From assembly GCA_964453995.1 (NCBI GenBank), contig CAYVQC010000005.1, positions 40,606-104,605 of the forward strand: 64,000 nucleotides of DNA, read 5' to 3'. Below the pieces are notes generated by a model. That model worked only from the letters and a program-made list of their open reading frames with translations. It did not search any database and was not told where the DNA came from. Source of the DNA: SKVR01 sp964453995. Lineage in GTDB: Bacteria; Bacteroidota; Bacteroidia; Bacteroidales; UBA7960. Position numbers and translations under genes: made by a program. Positions 18,121 through 25,284 of the stretch are shown piece by piece (the stretch's first letter is position 1; every line of letters begins with the position of its first letter).

Positions 18121-18794
18121 AGATCGGCGAGTTTGTAGCCCACCCCATAAACCGATTTTAGCGGATCGGGGGCACCTGATCCTGTAATTTTTTTTCTAAG
18201 GTTTTTGATGTGGGAATAAATAAAATCAAAAGAATCTGCCATGTCCATATTGTCGCCCCATATATGCTCGGCAATGGCTTCACGGGTAAGTACCCTGGAT
18301 GGATTTGCCAGGAAAAACAGCAAAATATCATATTCGCTGCGCGTGAGATCCAGGGATTTGCTCCCAATGACCACTTCTCTTTTACGCGTATCTACTTCTA
18401 TTATCCCATGCTTTATTGTATTATTGCCGCCTAGCTTTTTTCTGCGAAATAATGAACGTACCCTTGCAATCAACTCTGCCATATCGAAAGGTTTGGCGAT
18501 ATAGTCATCGGCACCCAGATCCAGCCCCTCTATTTTCTGGTATACGGCATCTCGTGCCGAAACTATAATGATTCCGGAATCGGGATGGTTTTTTCTGATC
18601 TTTTCAATCAAATCAAGACCACTCCCATCAGGCAGGTTTATGTCAACAAGAAAAATATCATAGGAATAGAGCATGATTTTCTCCGTTGCATGTTCAAAGC
18701 TGGAGGAAGCATCACAAATAAAACCAGACGAGAGCAATGCTTTCCGTATTTCAGATAAAAGCCTTGGACTATCTTCTGTAATATGGATTTTCAT
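18117..18794 (-). CDS. OmpR/PhoB-family response regulator (QseB-like)
   Basis: A 225-residue regulator. The receiver domain (about 1-115) has the acidic pocket ITEDS, the phospho-Asp51 in FLVDINLPDGSG, the switch residue region IIIVSARD and the conserved Lys in YIAKPFD. The C-terminal winged-helix domain (about 128-222) includes LDLTRSEYDILLFFLANP and the recognition region SRVLTREAIAEHIWG, ending YGVGYKL. It is the first gene of the kinase pair (4-base overlap) and probably controls its own operon and the YgiW-like gene. The target sites were not identified. Confidence 0.93.
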   Translation of the reverse strand: MKIHITEDSPRLLSEIRKALLSSGFICDASSSFEHATEKIMLYSYDIFLVDINLPDGSGLDLIEKIRKNHPDSGIIIVSARDAVYQKIEGLDLGADDYIAKPFDMAELIARVRSLFRRKKLGGNNTIKHGIIEVDTRKREVVIGSKSLDLTRSEYDILLFFLANPSRVLTREAIAEHIWGDNMDMADSFDFIYSHIKNLRKKITGSGAPDPLKSVYGVGYKLADL

Positions 18795-18932
18795 TGCCAG
18801 GTGTTTTGATGATGATCATTATTAACCCAAATGGAGATCAATTGTTTCTTAAAGATGTTGAGATCATTAACCTTTTTTTTATGTGAGAAGCGGAACATGC
18901 AGTGGCATAATCCGTGTTCAGACCAAAAAGAA

Positions 18933-18957
18933 AAAAGCCCGGGTTTTCCGGGCTTTT
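18933..18957 (-). terminator. Intrinsic terminator after the DUF4382-like lipoprotein
   Basis: AAAAGCCCGG and CCGGGCTTTT form a perfect 10-bp stem with a 5-base loop. On the minus strand it is followed by TTCTTTTT. It lies 25 bases after the stop of the lipoprotein gene at 18983 and separates it from the regulator pair. Confidence 0.9.
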
Positions 18958-18982
18958 GGCAATGAATGGGGTTTGTTGGAGG

Positions 18983-19720
18983 CTAGTCCTCCCATATATC
19001 TTCAAATGCATCAATGATATCGTCCAGATAGTCTTCGATTCTTTCGGCAAGCTCTTCATTATTATCAGGATCTTCTTCGTAAATTTCAATGATTCCGTTT
19101 CCATTTCTGTCTTCAGCATTGAAAATGTCTACACCGCCCTGCGCTGGATCAAACAATGCCTGTACATCAAAGGAAACCATGATGATGGCATTTTCTACTT
19201 CTGCAAGGTCTACAGGGTATTCAAACTCGATTTCCAATTCATATTCTTCTTCAGTGAAAAATATAAAGGGAATGTTATTGACAGATCCTTTAATAAGAAC
19301 ACTCTTGGTGTACATTTCAGATTCGGGATTCTCATTTTTGTCAAATTCAAATTCGATCTCGTCATATCCTGTTTCAGGGAGATTGAAATCGTTGAGAAGG
19401 GATACTACCTGGCCTTGCCCGTCTTCTACCAGGTTGATTTCAAAGGGGCCCTGGAGTTCAATTTCTGAGTAGGTTAATCCGCTGTTATTTTCGTTGTCAT
19501 CGTCAAATTCAAATTCTACACCTTCGATATTGATGGTAAAGGATTCAATAAGGAGTTCACCGAGAGCTGAAGACTTGGTTTGCATGTCGGGGTTATAGAC
19601 TCCTTTAAATTTGAGGGCGGCGTTACCATTGTTCAGATCATCTTCCTTTTCGCATGAAGTTGTCAAAAGCAAAAATGACGGAAGAAGCAATAAAAGGGAA
19701 AGTTTTTTCAAATTTTTCAT
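18983..19720 (-). CDS. DUF4382-like acidic lipoprotein
   Basis: A 245-residue lipoprotein, from the ATG at 19720 (an in-frame TTG two codons upstream is less likely). The signal peptide ends LLTTSC (Cys about 23). The mature protein is very acidic and ends in a long Asp/Glu tail (EELAERIEDYLDDIIDAFEDIWED region). The strand pattern with a hinge like LLIESFTINIEGVEFEF and a later EYPVDL element resembles the transthyretin-like DUF4382 lipoproteins of Bacteroidota. It is distantly similar in layout to the lipoprotein at 23085, upstream of the sigma factor gene. Function unknown; calcium binding by the acidic tail is a guess. Confidence 0.6.
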   Translation of the reverse strand: MKNLKKLSLLLLLPSFLLLTTSCEKEDDLNNGNAALKFKGVYNPDMQTKSSALGELLIESFTINIEGVEFEFDDDNENNSGLTYSEIELQGPFEINLVEDGQGQVVSLLNDFNLPETGYDEIEFEFDKNENPESEMYTKSVLIKGSVNNIPFIFFTEEEYELEIEFEYPVDLAEVENAIIMVSFDVQALFDPAQGGVDIFNAEDRNGNGIIEIYEEDPDNNEELAERIEDYLDDIIDAFEDIWED

Positions 19721-19879
19721 AATCAATAGTAGTTAAGGATTAATATTTTTCTTGATTATTGCCGTATTTCTGGCAGGTATCTGTTCTATTGACGCAGGTA
19801 AACCGCCAAAGGTTGGAAAAGAGGATGGATTTTTCAGAAAACATTTTTTACTATGATCTCCTCCCGGGAGTAAAAAAAT

Positions 19880-19913
19880 AGCGGCCTTCTCAGAGTTGAA
19901 TGAGAACGCCGCT
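19880..19913 (-). terminator. Intrinsic terminator for the MscS-type gene
   Basis: AGCGGC-C-TTCTCA (19880-19892) pairs with TGAGAA-C-GCCGCT (19901-19913), one internal C-C mismatch, 8-base loop. On the minus strand a T-run (ATTTTTTT) follows. A second, shorter hairpin GAAGCC/GGCTTC (19961-19983) lies between it and the stop at 20043. Both sit in the 316-base stretch 19727-20042 where no gene is seen. Confidence 0.75.
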
Positions 19914-20042
19914 TTGATTTGGGATATTGGATTTTCTTTCCTGCATCCTGGAAAAGCACAGAAGCCAACACAATGTCGGCTTCCTGGAAAAAAATATGTA
20001 AACAAAGCTGGTGTGCGGTTCAGATTCCGGATTGATAAATGC

Positions 20043-20972
20043 TTATGATTTGCTCACAGGCATTTTTTCCGCATCCAGTTTCAGAGGTTTGATCTCTTCC
20101 CCCCAATAAACAGTGGTATGTGGGAATGGGATTTCAATACCCTGCTCGTCGAATGCACTCTTCAGTCGTTTGCGGTACTCACGTCCAATGGTCCATTGCT
20201 TCATGGGCTTGGTCTTAATTCGGGCTTTTATGATGATGGCGCTGTCGCCAAATGCATCCAGACCAAAAACTTCGATCGGTTCAATGATATCTGACCCAAA
20301 TTCAGAGTCCTCCTTCAATTCGTCGCCTACTTGTTTAATGATGTCCATAACTCTTTGTGTATCTTCCTTGTAGGCTACGCCAATGTCGAAGACCATCGCC
20401 GACCAATCTTTAGTCATATTTGCCAGAGTGTTAATCTTCCCATTCTGAAATACATGTACTGTTCCGGAAAAATCTCTTAGTGTGATCGTTCTGAGTTCAA
20501 TTTTCTCTACCAATCCTCCGGTGCCGTTTATCACTGCCACATCTCCTGTACGAACCTGGTTTTCCAGCAGAACGAAGAATCCGGTAATAACATCCCGAAC
20601 CAGCTCCTGGGTGCCAAAACCAATTGCCAGACCCAGGATACCCACACTTGCCAGTATTGGCCCAATATTTACTCCAACCTTTTGCAGCAAAAGCATAAAG
20701 AATACGATCCACAATATGATTATAAATACCCCTTGTATAATATTGGTCAGTGTGTTGATCCTTTTTGTTGCTTCATCGGAATCCACACTTTCATTCTTTT
20801 CGGCCCGGCTTATGAGAGTCTTTCGCATCCTTTTGATCAGAACAACAATCCCCCTTGAAAGCAGAAAAAATAATACAATAATGATCAGCAATCCAGGCCC
20901 CTCGGTAATTAACCAGTTAATCCCATTATCGATAGCTGTTGACCAAAATTCTTCGTTAAATAAGTCTTCCAT
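20043..20972 (-). CDS. MscS-family mechanosensitive ion channel
   Basis: A 309-residue inner membrane channel that opens on membrane tension to release solutes during osmotic downshock. TM1 (about 25-45), TM2 (about 75-95) and the pore-lining TM3 with small-residue packing: ASVGILGLAIGFGTQELVRD, followed by FVLLENQVRTGDVAVI, the beta domain, and a C-terminal alpha/beta domain ending KSAFDEQGIEIPFPHTTVYWG. This is the standard order and length for MscS/YggB-type channels. It stands alone on the minus strand between the acidic lipoprotein and the anti-sigma operon, with its own terminator. Subclass ion selectivity cannot be told from sequence. Confidence 0.94.
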   Translation of the reverse strand: MEDLFNEEFWSTAIDNGINWLITEGPGLLIIIVLFFLLSRGIVVLIKRMRKTLISRAEKNESVDSDEATKRINTLTNIIQGVFIIILWIVFFMLLLQKVGVNIGPILASVGILGLAIGFGTQELVRDVITGFFVLLENQVRTGDVAVINGTGGLVEKIELRTITLRDFSGTVHVFQNGKINTLANMTKDWSAMVFDIGVAYKEDTQRVMDIIKQVGDELKEDSEFGSDIIEPIEVFGLDAFGDSAIIIKARIKTKPMKQWTIGREYRKRLKSAFDEQGIEIPFPHTTVYWGEEIKPLKLDAEKMPVSKS

Positions 20973-21153
20973 AAAGCAAGTTTTTTTATTCGGTATTAGT
21001 GAATTAGTAACAAAACAGTTTATTGAACCGGAATGTTTTCTGTGAAACTCACAAGCCCTCGATTAAGGGCGTATACACCGGCTGTAATTTGATGCAAAGG
21101 TGGGATGTTTGATTGGGTATGTATGTAGGCAGAAAGTGGGAGAATGTTGCAAA

Positions 21154-22530
21154 TCAGCGTGAAAAATTGTAATGGAGAGACAGGCGAAGTTCAACACTGC
21201 TGTTGTGTGTGCGTTTCAGGGAAGGCAAAATGTGTTCGCCCTGGTAAATATTGGGTATTCCCCATGTAAAGTACAAACCGGGAGAAAATACCAGGTTGCC
21301 GGCTACAGCAATATGCAGATTATGGCCGGCAACAAAGCCATAGTCGTCTTTTCTGTACAATGGCGAAACATCTTCCTTTTCTCCTGCAATGCTTTCGTTG
21401 GCAGCATTAAGGATACCATAATAAAATCCTGCCGAGCTGCTGTGCGAAATGGATCCGGATCCTATGATCCATCTTTTGCGATGATTGTAACCAGCCAGGA
21501 TTTCAGCATGAAAATAGTTCAGTATGATCTCCCGCTGGCTAAACCTGCCATAAATATATTGTTGATAGCTTTGGCCGGCATTGGAAGAGAAAGAAAAGTT
21601 GCTCTCTATACTCCATTTCCCAGGGAAAAAATACCTGAAACCTACGGCAATGTCGGGATATATTTTCACGTGGGTCTTGCTGCCTGATGCAGGATCAAAC
21701 CCCTTGAAAGTTTCGTGGTTAAACAGCCACGTATTTTTCATGGCAGTGGTAAAACCCAGGGCAAATATTGCAGTGTTTCCATCCTGTGTGCTATGTATGA
21801 TAGGATTGGATGTTGTGATCAGGTCCTGTTTTGGAATGATAACAGAAGGAGCAGGAGGCAGGCTTGTTGTCACCATAGCCGGGTTGCCCTGCATGGTATA
21901 AGATGATTCGGTTTGGACAGCAAAAAGTGTGTTTGGCAAAATCCCGTCAGAAGCATTGCCGGCTTCGGGTAGCTGATTCGCCTCTTCAAGCGATGCCTGG
22001 GTAATTTGCGTTGCATCCTCATTGTCGTTTTTTGTTTTATTGTCTGCTGATGCTGCCACTCTGACCGGGGGTGTTGCAAAATCCACCGGGTTCACTGAGT
22101 CAAATTTCTGTGGAGGTAAGTCTTGTTCAGGTGCACGGGTTTCGGAATTTGTTTCTGCGAGCCCAGGAACGGTACCGGAAAAATTGTTGATCAGCCATAC
22201 CGACAAGGTACTGACAAGCAGGATGGCAATGGCTGCAGCAATTGCCCGACCAATCCACCACAATCCACTTTTTTTCGTCTGCTGATCTAATCCTGCTGCA
22301 ATTCCTCCCCACACTTCATCGATGTCCATTTTCCGGCTGATATCAGCCCACAATCCTGCAGGAGCTTTTTCAGGTGATTGGTGCAACTCTTTCTTGTATT
22401 GGGTTATGAGTTGCTCGTCTTCCAGGTAGTCCAATTCCCGGGCAATATCATCCCACAACCCTTCCGGGGCCTTTTCTGCAGATTCGGCCAGCTGTTTTTT
22501 GTAGAGGTCTGTGAGATTCTTCTTTTTCAT
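21154..22530 (-). CDS. Anti-sigma factor spanning both membranes (N-terminal cytosolic repeats, one TM, C-terminal outer membrane beta-barrel)
   Basis: A 458-residue protein with an unusual layout. Residues 10-35 and 45-70 are two copies of the motif YKKxLxxSxEKAPxGLWxDIxRxxD, followed by a third partial copy (DEVWGGIAAGLD, 71-82). A single TM lies at about 94-115. Residues about 120-245 form a Ser/Thr/Asn/Gln/Pro-rich periplasmic linker. The last 200 residues (about 250-458) alternate as beta strands (for example DIAVGFRYF, WIIGSGSISH, LVFSPGLYF) and end in LSLHYNFSR, as in PorT-like eight-stranded barrels. The gene starts 4 bases after the sigma factor stop. This fits the dual membrane-spanning anti-sigma (Dma) type known from Bacteroides. 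Sigma binding is inferred from operon and layout. Confidence 0.75.
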   Translation of the reverse strand: MKKKNLTDLYKKQLAESAEKAPEGLWDDIARELDYLEDEQLITQYKKELHQSPEKAPAGLWADISRKMDIDEVWGGIAAGLDQQTKKSGLWWIGRAIAAAIAILLVSTLSVWLINNFSGTVPGLAETNSETRAPEQDLPPQKFDSVNPVDFATPPVRVAASADNKTKNDNEDATQITQASLEEANQLPEAGNASDGILPNTLFAVQTESSYTMQGNPAMVTTSLPPAPSVIIPKQDLITTSNPIIHSTQDGNTAIFALGFTTAMKNTWLFNHETFKGFDPASGSKTHVKIYPDIAVGFRYFFPGKWSIESNFSFSSNAGQSYQQYIYGRFSQREIILNYFHAEILAGYNHRKRWIIGSGSISHSSSAGFYYGILNAANESIAGEKEDVSPLYRKDDYGFVAGHNLHIAVAGNLVFSPGLYFTWGIPNIYQGEHILPSLKRTHNSSVELRLSLHYNFSR

Positions 22531-22534
22531 GGTA

Positions 22535-23074
22535 TCATATTTCTATCCATTGCCGGAGCAACTGGCGTGCACGACTGTATTGCGATTTGGAAGTGCCCTC
22601 GGTAATGCTCAGCTTTTCAGCTATTTCTTTGTGCGAGTAACCTTCAAGGGCAAAAAGATTAAAAACCATCCGTGCCCCTTCTGGAAGGCGCATTACCATC
22701 TTCAGGATGTCTTTCAGCCCTTGCCCGGCCTGCCGATCTGCCCCTTCGGGAGTTAGTTCGGCAATGGTTTCCACATCTACATAGGCATCGGTTTCCTTTT
22801 TTCTGCGGAAATGGTCAATGGCAGTATTGACAACTATTCTTCTTACCCAGGCTTTCAAGGGTCCTTTTTTGTCATATTTCTCAATGCTTCGAAAAACCTT
22901 GATAAATGACTCCTGCATTATGTCTTTTACTTCATCCCTGTCTTTTTCGTAAGCCAGGCACACGTTATACATTTCATCGGCATACATCCGGTAGAGCTGT
23001 TCCTGTGCGGCGCGGTCGTTTTTAATACAGCCGTTAAGGAGTGTTTCTTCCTGGAAATTTATATATTGAGTCAT
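22535..23074 (-). CDS. ECF-family RNA polymerase sigma factor
   Basis: A 179-residue sigma-70 of the ECF type. Region 2 (about 25-90): LYRMYADEMYNVCLAY, DIMQESFIKVFRSIEKYDKKGPLKAWVRRIVVNTAIDHFRRKK, the core-binding and -10-recognition helices. Region 4 (about 125-175): LPEGARMVFNLFALEGYSHKEIAEKLSITEGTSKSQYSRARQLL, the -35-binding helix-turn-helix. No region 3 and no extra C-terminal domain. Flanked by an anti-sigma-like gene 4 bases downstream and a lipoprotein gene 10 bases upstream, all minus strand, so it is probably held inactive by that partner at the inner membrane. Its target promoters are unknown. Confidence 0.95.
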   Translation of the reverse strand: MTQYINFQEETLLNGCIKNDRAAQEQLYRMYADEMYNVCLAYEKDRDEVKDIMQESFIKVFRSIEKYDKKGPLKAWVRRIVVNTAIDHFRRKKETDAYVDVETIAELTPEGADRQAGQGLKDILKMVMRLPEGARMVFNLFALEGYSHKEIAEKLSITEGTSKSQYSRARQLLRQWIEI

Positions 23075-23084
23075 CTGAAAGTCT

Positions 23085-23825
23085 TTATCTAACTACTGCC
23101 TTTAGCGTTTTTGACAGCTGAAAAAGGACAAGATCGTATAGCTCCTCGTTCTCATCCTCTGATATTTCAATAAATTCAATATCGTCTTCTTCTTCGGTTT
23201 CTGCCTGTTCAATCAACGTTCTCGGTATGCCTTTCATGATCGCCTGGGGGTTGATTTCCATTTTTACGGTGTAAACGTTTCCCGACAGAATAGGGATGGG
23301 AACTTCCCCTGAAGCACTTTCCGATTCTATTCTGATCAACTCCTCTTCATCAATGGCAATAAAAAGTTTTACTACGGCTCCGTCTTGCTGTGAATAGGTG
23401 CCTTCTATAATAAACCCGGAATCATCGCTGTCGATATAATCATCAGGAAAAACATCATCATCAATACTTTCGGTTTCAATATCCCAACGCATAAGCTGGT
23501 ATGCGCCCTGTGGGATGTCGAAATAGGTTACGGGTGATGTGTTTTGCCCATAGGTGAGAAGGTGCATACCAAAAGTATCGCCCGGGCGTGTGCTGAACAA
23601 TACATCATTCCCTTCCTGCCTGATACCGTAAAAGCTGATCTGCCCGATGTTAAGCATGATCCTTTCAAAAGAAAGATAGGATAAGGGAGCTTCATCTTCT
23701 GCAAGGCTGACTTCGACATCGATCCTTACTGGTGCTGTAAGTTCTTCGAACTCACAAGAGGTTAAGCCTGCCATGAACAATAAGCCTGACACCAGGATTG
23801 CAACAGTATTGACGTGGTTTTTCAT
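23085..23825 (-). CDS. DUF4382-like lipoprotein heading the sigma/anti-sigma operon
   Basis: A 246-residue lipoprotein (signal ending LTSC, Cys24). The mature part begins APVRIDVEVSLAEDEAPLSYLSFERIMLNIGQISFYG, a strand-rich layout resembling DUF4382 domains and the lipoprotein at 18983, with a later DIPQGAYQLMRWDIE motif and an acidic C-terminal third (EQAETEEEDDIEFIEISEDENEE region). It is the first gene of a three-gene operon, 10 bases before the sigma gene. It could be a ligand or sensor partner of the barrel domain of the anti-sigma protein, or merely a regulon member. Both are guesses from position. Confidence 0.65.
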   Translation of the reverse strand: MKNHVNTVAILVSGLLFMAGLTSCEFEELTAPVRIDVEVSLAEDEAPLSYLSFERIMLNIGQISFYGIRQEGNDVLFSTRPGDTFGMHLLTYGQNTSPVTYFDIPQGAYQLMRWDIETESIDDDVFPDDYIDSDDSGFIIEGTYSQQDGAVVKLFIAIDEEELIRIESESASGEVPIPILSGNVYTVKMEINPQAIMKGIPRTLIEQAETEEEDDIEFIEISEDENEELYDLVLFQLSKTLKAVVR

Positions 23826-23885
23826 AACAATATGCTTGAGCAGGTAAAAGCGATAATGCTGGCTGCCTAATTCACTGACGAATAT

Positions 23886-23944
23886 ACTCCTAAAAAGGTT
23901 GTAATATTTAAATTATTTTTGCAGTAATATTCATTTTTAGGAGT
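23886..23944. repeat. 11-bp perfect inverted repeat upstream of the sigma operon
   Basis: ACTCCTAAAAA (23886-23896) and TTTTTAGGAGT (23934-23944) are exact reverse complements 37 bases apart. The spacer holds a second pair, AATATT at 23903-23908 and 23926-23931, which can extend the pairing, and a GTAATATT direct repeat. It lies 61-119 bases upstream of the first start codon of the lipoprotein/sigma/anti-sigma operon. Confidence 0.65.
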
Positions 23945-24158
23945 TTATCTCATTATTGCTTCATTTGAAACAGTATGTTCGTATTTGGACATTTTTTTTT
24001 GATCCGGTTGAGGCTTGGTCTTTTGTGTGTATTGGCAATGTGTTTGTAATGAGTCGTTTAGGGCTCGTGGTATAGCCTTTGTTGTTTTAGCCAGGACGTT
24101 TTGTATAGCATTCGGAAATAATAACCTGTTTTTTTGATAAGAGTTGAATCTCAATATG

Positions 24159-24186
24159 CCCACCAGTGAAAACTTTTTCAGGTGGG
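24159..24186 (+). promoter_or_regulatory. Leader hairpin upstream of the GyrI-like gene
   Basis: CCCACC (24159-24164) pairs with GGTGGG (24181-24186), and inside it TGAAAA (24167-24172) with TTTTCA (24175-24180), leaving only a two-base AG bulge. It lies 46 bases before the ATG at 24233 and is not followed by a T-run on the plus strand. Confidence 0.45.
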
Positions 24187-24232
24187 TTCCTTTGATCGTA
24201 AATATTTAAAAGTATCAATTAAAAATAAGCAG

Positions 24233-24772
24233 ATGAAAACAACAATTCTTATTGTCCTGGTTATTGGAGCTGTTTTACTGGCAGTTTATGCCTGGATGGG
24301 CGGTTTTAAAAAGATTAAGTTTACGGTACAGGATGCCGGTGGTGAAACCGTGGTTTATGAATCTCATACCGGAGACTACAAAAGGGTGGGAAAAGCAATG
24401 GATAAAATGTACTATGCCCTCCTGAATGAGGAGAATGTGGAATGTTACAGGGGTTTTGGCATCTATTACGACAATCCGCAGGTGGTAGAAAAAGACAAGC
24501 TTCGTGCCGATGTGGGTAATATTCTTGAAGACCCTGCACCTGAAATCCTGGAACGGCTCGCCGGGAAATACAATATCAAAACCCTTGAAAGGCAAAAATT
24601 TTTGGTAGCAGAGTTTCCCTACAAAAATCAATTTTCCATCGTAATGGGCATCATGAGGGTGTACCCGGCCTTAAACAGGTATGTACGCGATAATCAACTC
24701 AATGAGGAGGGTTATGTAATGGAGATCTATGATGTGCCAGGAAAAAAGATTGTGTACAGGAAAAAGTTGTAA
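24233..24772 (+). CDS. Membrane-anchored GyrI-like (TEX264-like) small-molecule-binding domain protein
   Basis: A 179-residue protein from the ATG at 24233: an N-terminal hydrophobic anchor (about 4-21), then a GyrI/SOUL-like domain. Visible landmarks are ETVVYESHTGDYKRVGKAMDKMY, a middle GFGIYYDNPQVVEKDKLRADVG and a late QKFLVAEFPYKNQFSIVMGI, ending YVMEIYDVPGKKIVYR. The duplicated beta-alpha-beta-beta layout and the N-terminal TM closely recall TEX264-type proteins, in which a GyrI-like domain is tethered to a membrane. Ligand unknown. It stands alone on the plus strand before a VOC gene. An in-frame start 17 codons upstream is possible but gives no better signal. Confidence 0.75.
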   Translation: MKTTILIVLVIGAVLLAVYAWMGGFKKIKFTVQDAGGETVVYESHTGDYKRVGKAMDKMYYALLNEENVECYRGFGIYYDNPQVVEKDKLRADVGNILEDPAPEILERLAGKYNIKTLERQKFLVAEFPYKNQFSIVMGIMRVYPALNRYVRDNQLNEEGYVMEIYDVPGKKIVYRKKL

Positions 24773-24858
24773 GGAAAAACATGTCGCAATTTTCCAATTT
24801 TACTCCAGTGCCGCACGGTAATTTTGCTTCATCGTTTTAACCTTAAAATTCAACAACA

Positions 24859-25218
24859 ATGACAAAACTGATTTCCTGGGTAGAAATTCCCGCAGCTGAC
24901 TTTACAAGAGCAGTAAATTTTTACAACAAAGTTTTTAAGCTTAACCTTGAGCCCATGGACTGGGGCGAGGAAAAAATGGCCTGTTTTCCGGGGGGCGAGG
25001 GTGCCATTTCTTTTGCCCCGGGTTTCAATCCTTCTGAAAGCGGCACCCTGGTTAGTTTCCAGGTCAGGGACAGCATCGAAGAAACCATCAGTCGCATACA
25101 GGCAGAAGGGGGAAGGGTATTGCAGCCCAAAACTAAAATTGAGGCCGAAGGCCGGGGTTGGTTCTGCACTTTTCTCGACAGCGAAGGTAACAAGGTAGGG
25201 CTTTACCAGGATAAGTAA
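24859..25218 (+). CDS. VOC-superfamily (glyoxalase/bleomycin-resistance-like) protein
   Basis: A 119-residue protein with the vicinal-oxygen-chelate fold: two beta-alpha-beta3 modules, from LISWVEIPAADFTRAVNFYNKVF to a C-terminal CTFLDSEGNKVGLYQDK. The DPEGN-like element (here DSEGN) near the C-terminus is the family hallmark. Possible metal ligands are a Glu in module 1 (VEIPA) and the conserved Glu in the EGN motif. Such small VOC proteins act on, or bind, various small substrates and no substrate is predictable. A hairpin follows at 25226-25261 and the AraC gene begins 66 bases on. Confidence 0.85.
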   Translation: MTKLISWVEIPAADFTRAVNFYNKVFKLNLEPMDWGEEKMACFPGGEGAISFAPGFNPSESGTLVSFQVRDSIEETISRIQAEGGRVLQPKTKIEAEGRGWFCTFLDSEGNKVGLYQDK

Positions 25219-25225
25219 GAGCAGC

Positions 25226-25261
25226 AACCCGGGCAATGGCAATTTTGCTATTGCACGGGTT
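25226..25261 (+). terminator. Hairpin between the VOC and AraC genes
   Basis: AACCCG-g-GCAAT-g-GC (25226-25240) pairs with GC-t-ATTGC-a-CGGGTT (25247-25261): about 14 pairs with one G-A mismatch and one G-U, 6-base loop. It lies 7 bases after the VOC stop, but there is no T-run after it, so termination is likely incomplete. Confidence 0.45.
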
Positions 25262-25284
25262 ATTCCGGAAACCTATAATCCTTT

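Larger units (their letters stand above)
23826..24232. promoter_or_regulatory. Divergent intergenic region with two hairpin-forming repeats
   Basis: 407 bases without a credible gene between the sigma operon (minus) and the anchored GyrI-like gene (plus). It contains the 11-bp inverted repeat described at 23886-23944 and a hairpin at 24159-24186. A 72-codon minus frame (23945-24163) has no recognisable features and was not accepted. Confidence 0.4.

Noticed and set aside
19733..20005. 90-codon minus frame between the acidic lipoprotein and the MscS gene
   Set aside because: Runs across two hairpin terminators and has no coding features.
23945..24163. 72-codon minus-strand frame upstream of the sigma operon
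   Set aside because: No signal, domain or coding-like composition; lies in the repeat-bearing control region. Possible remnant of a mobile element but no evidence.
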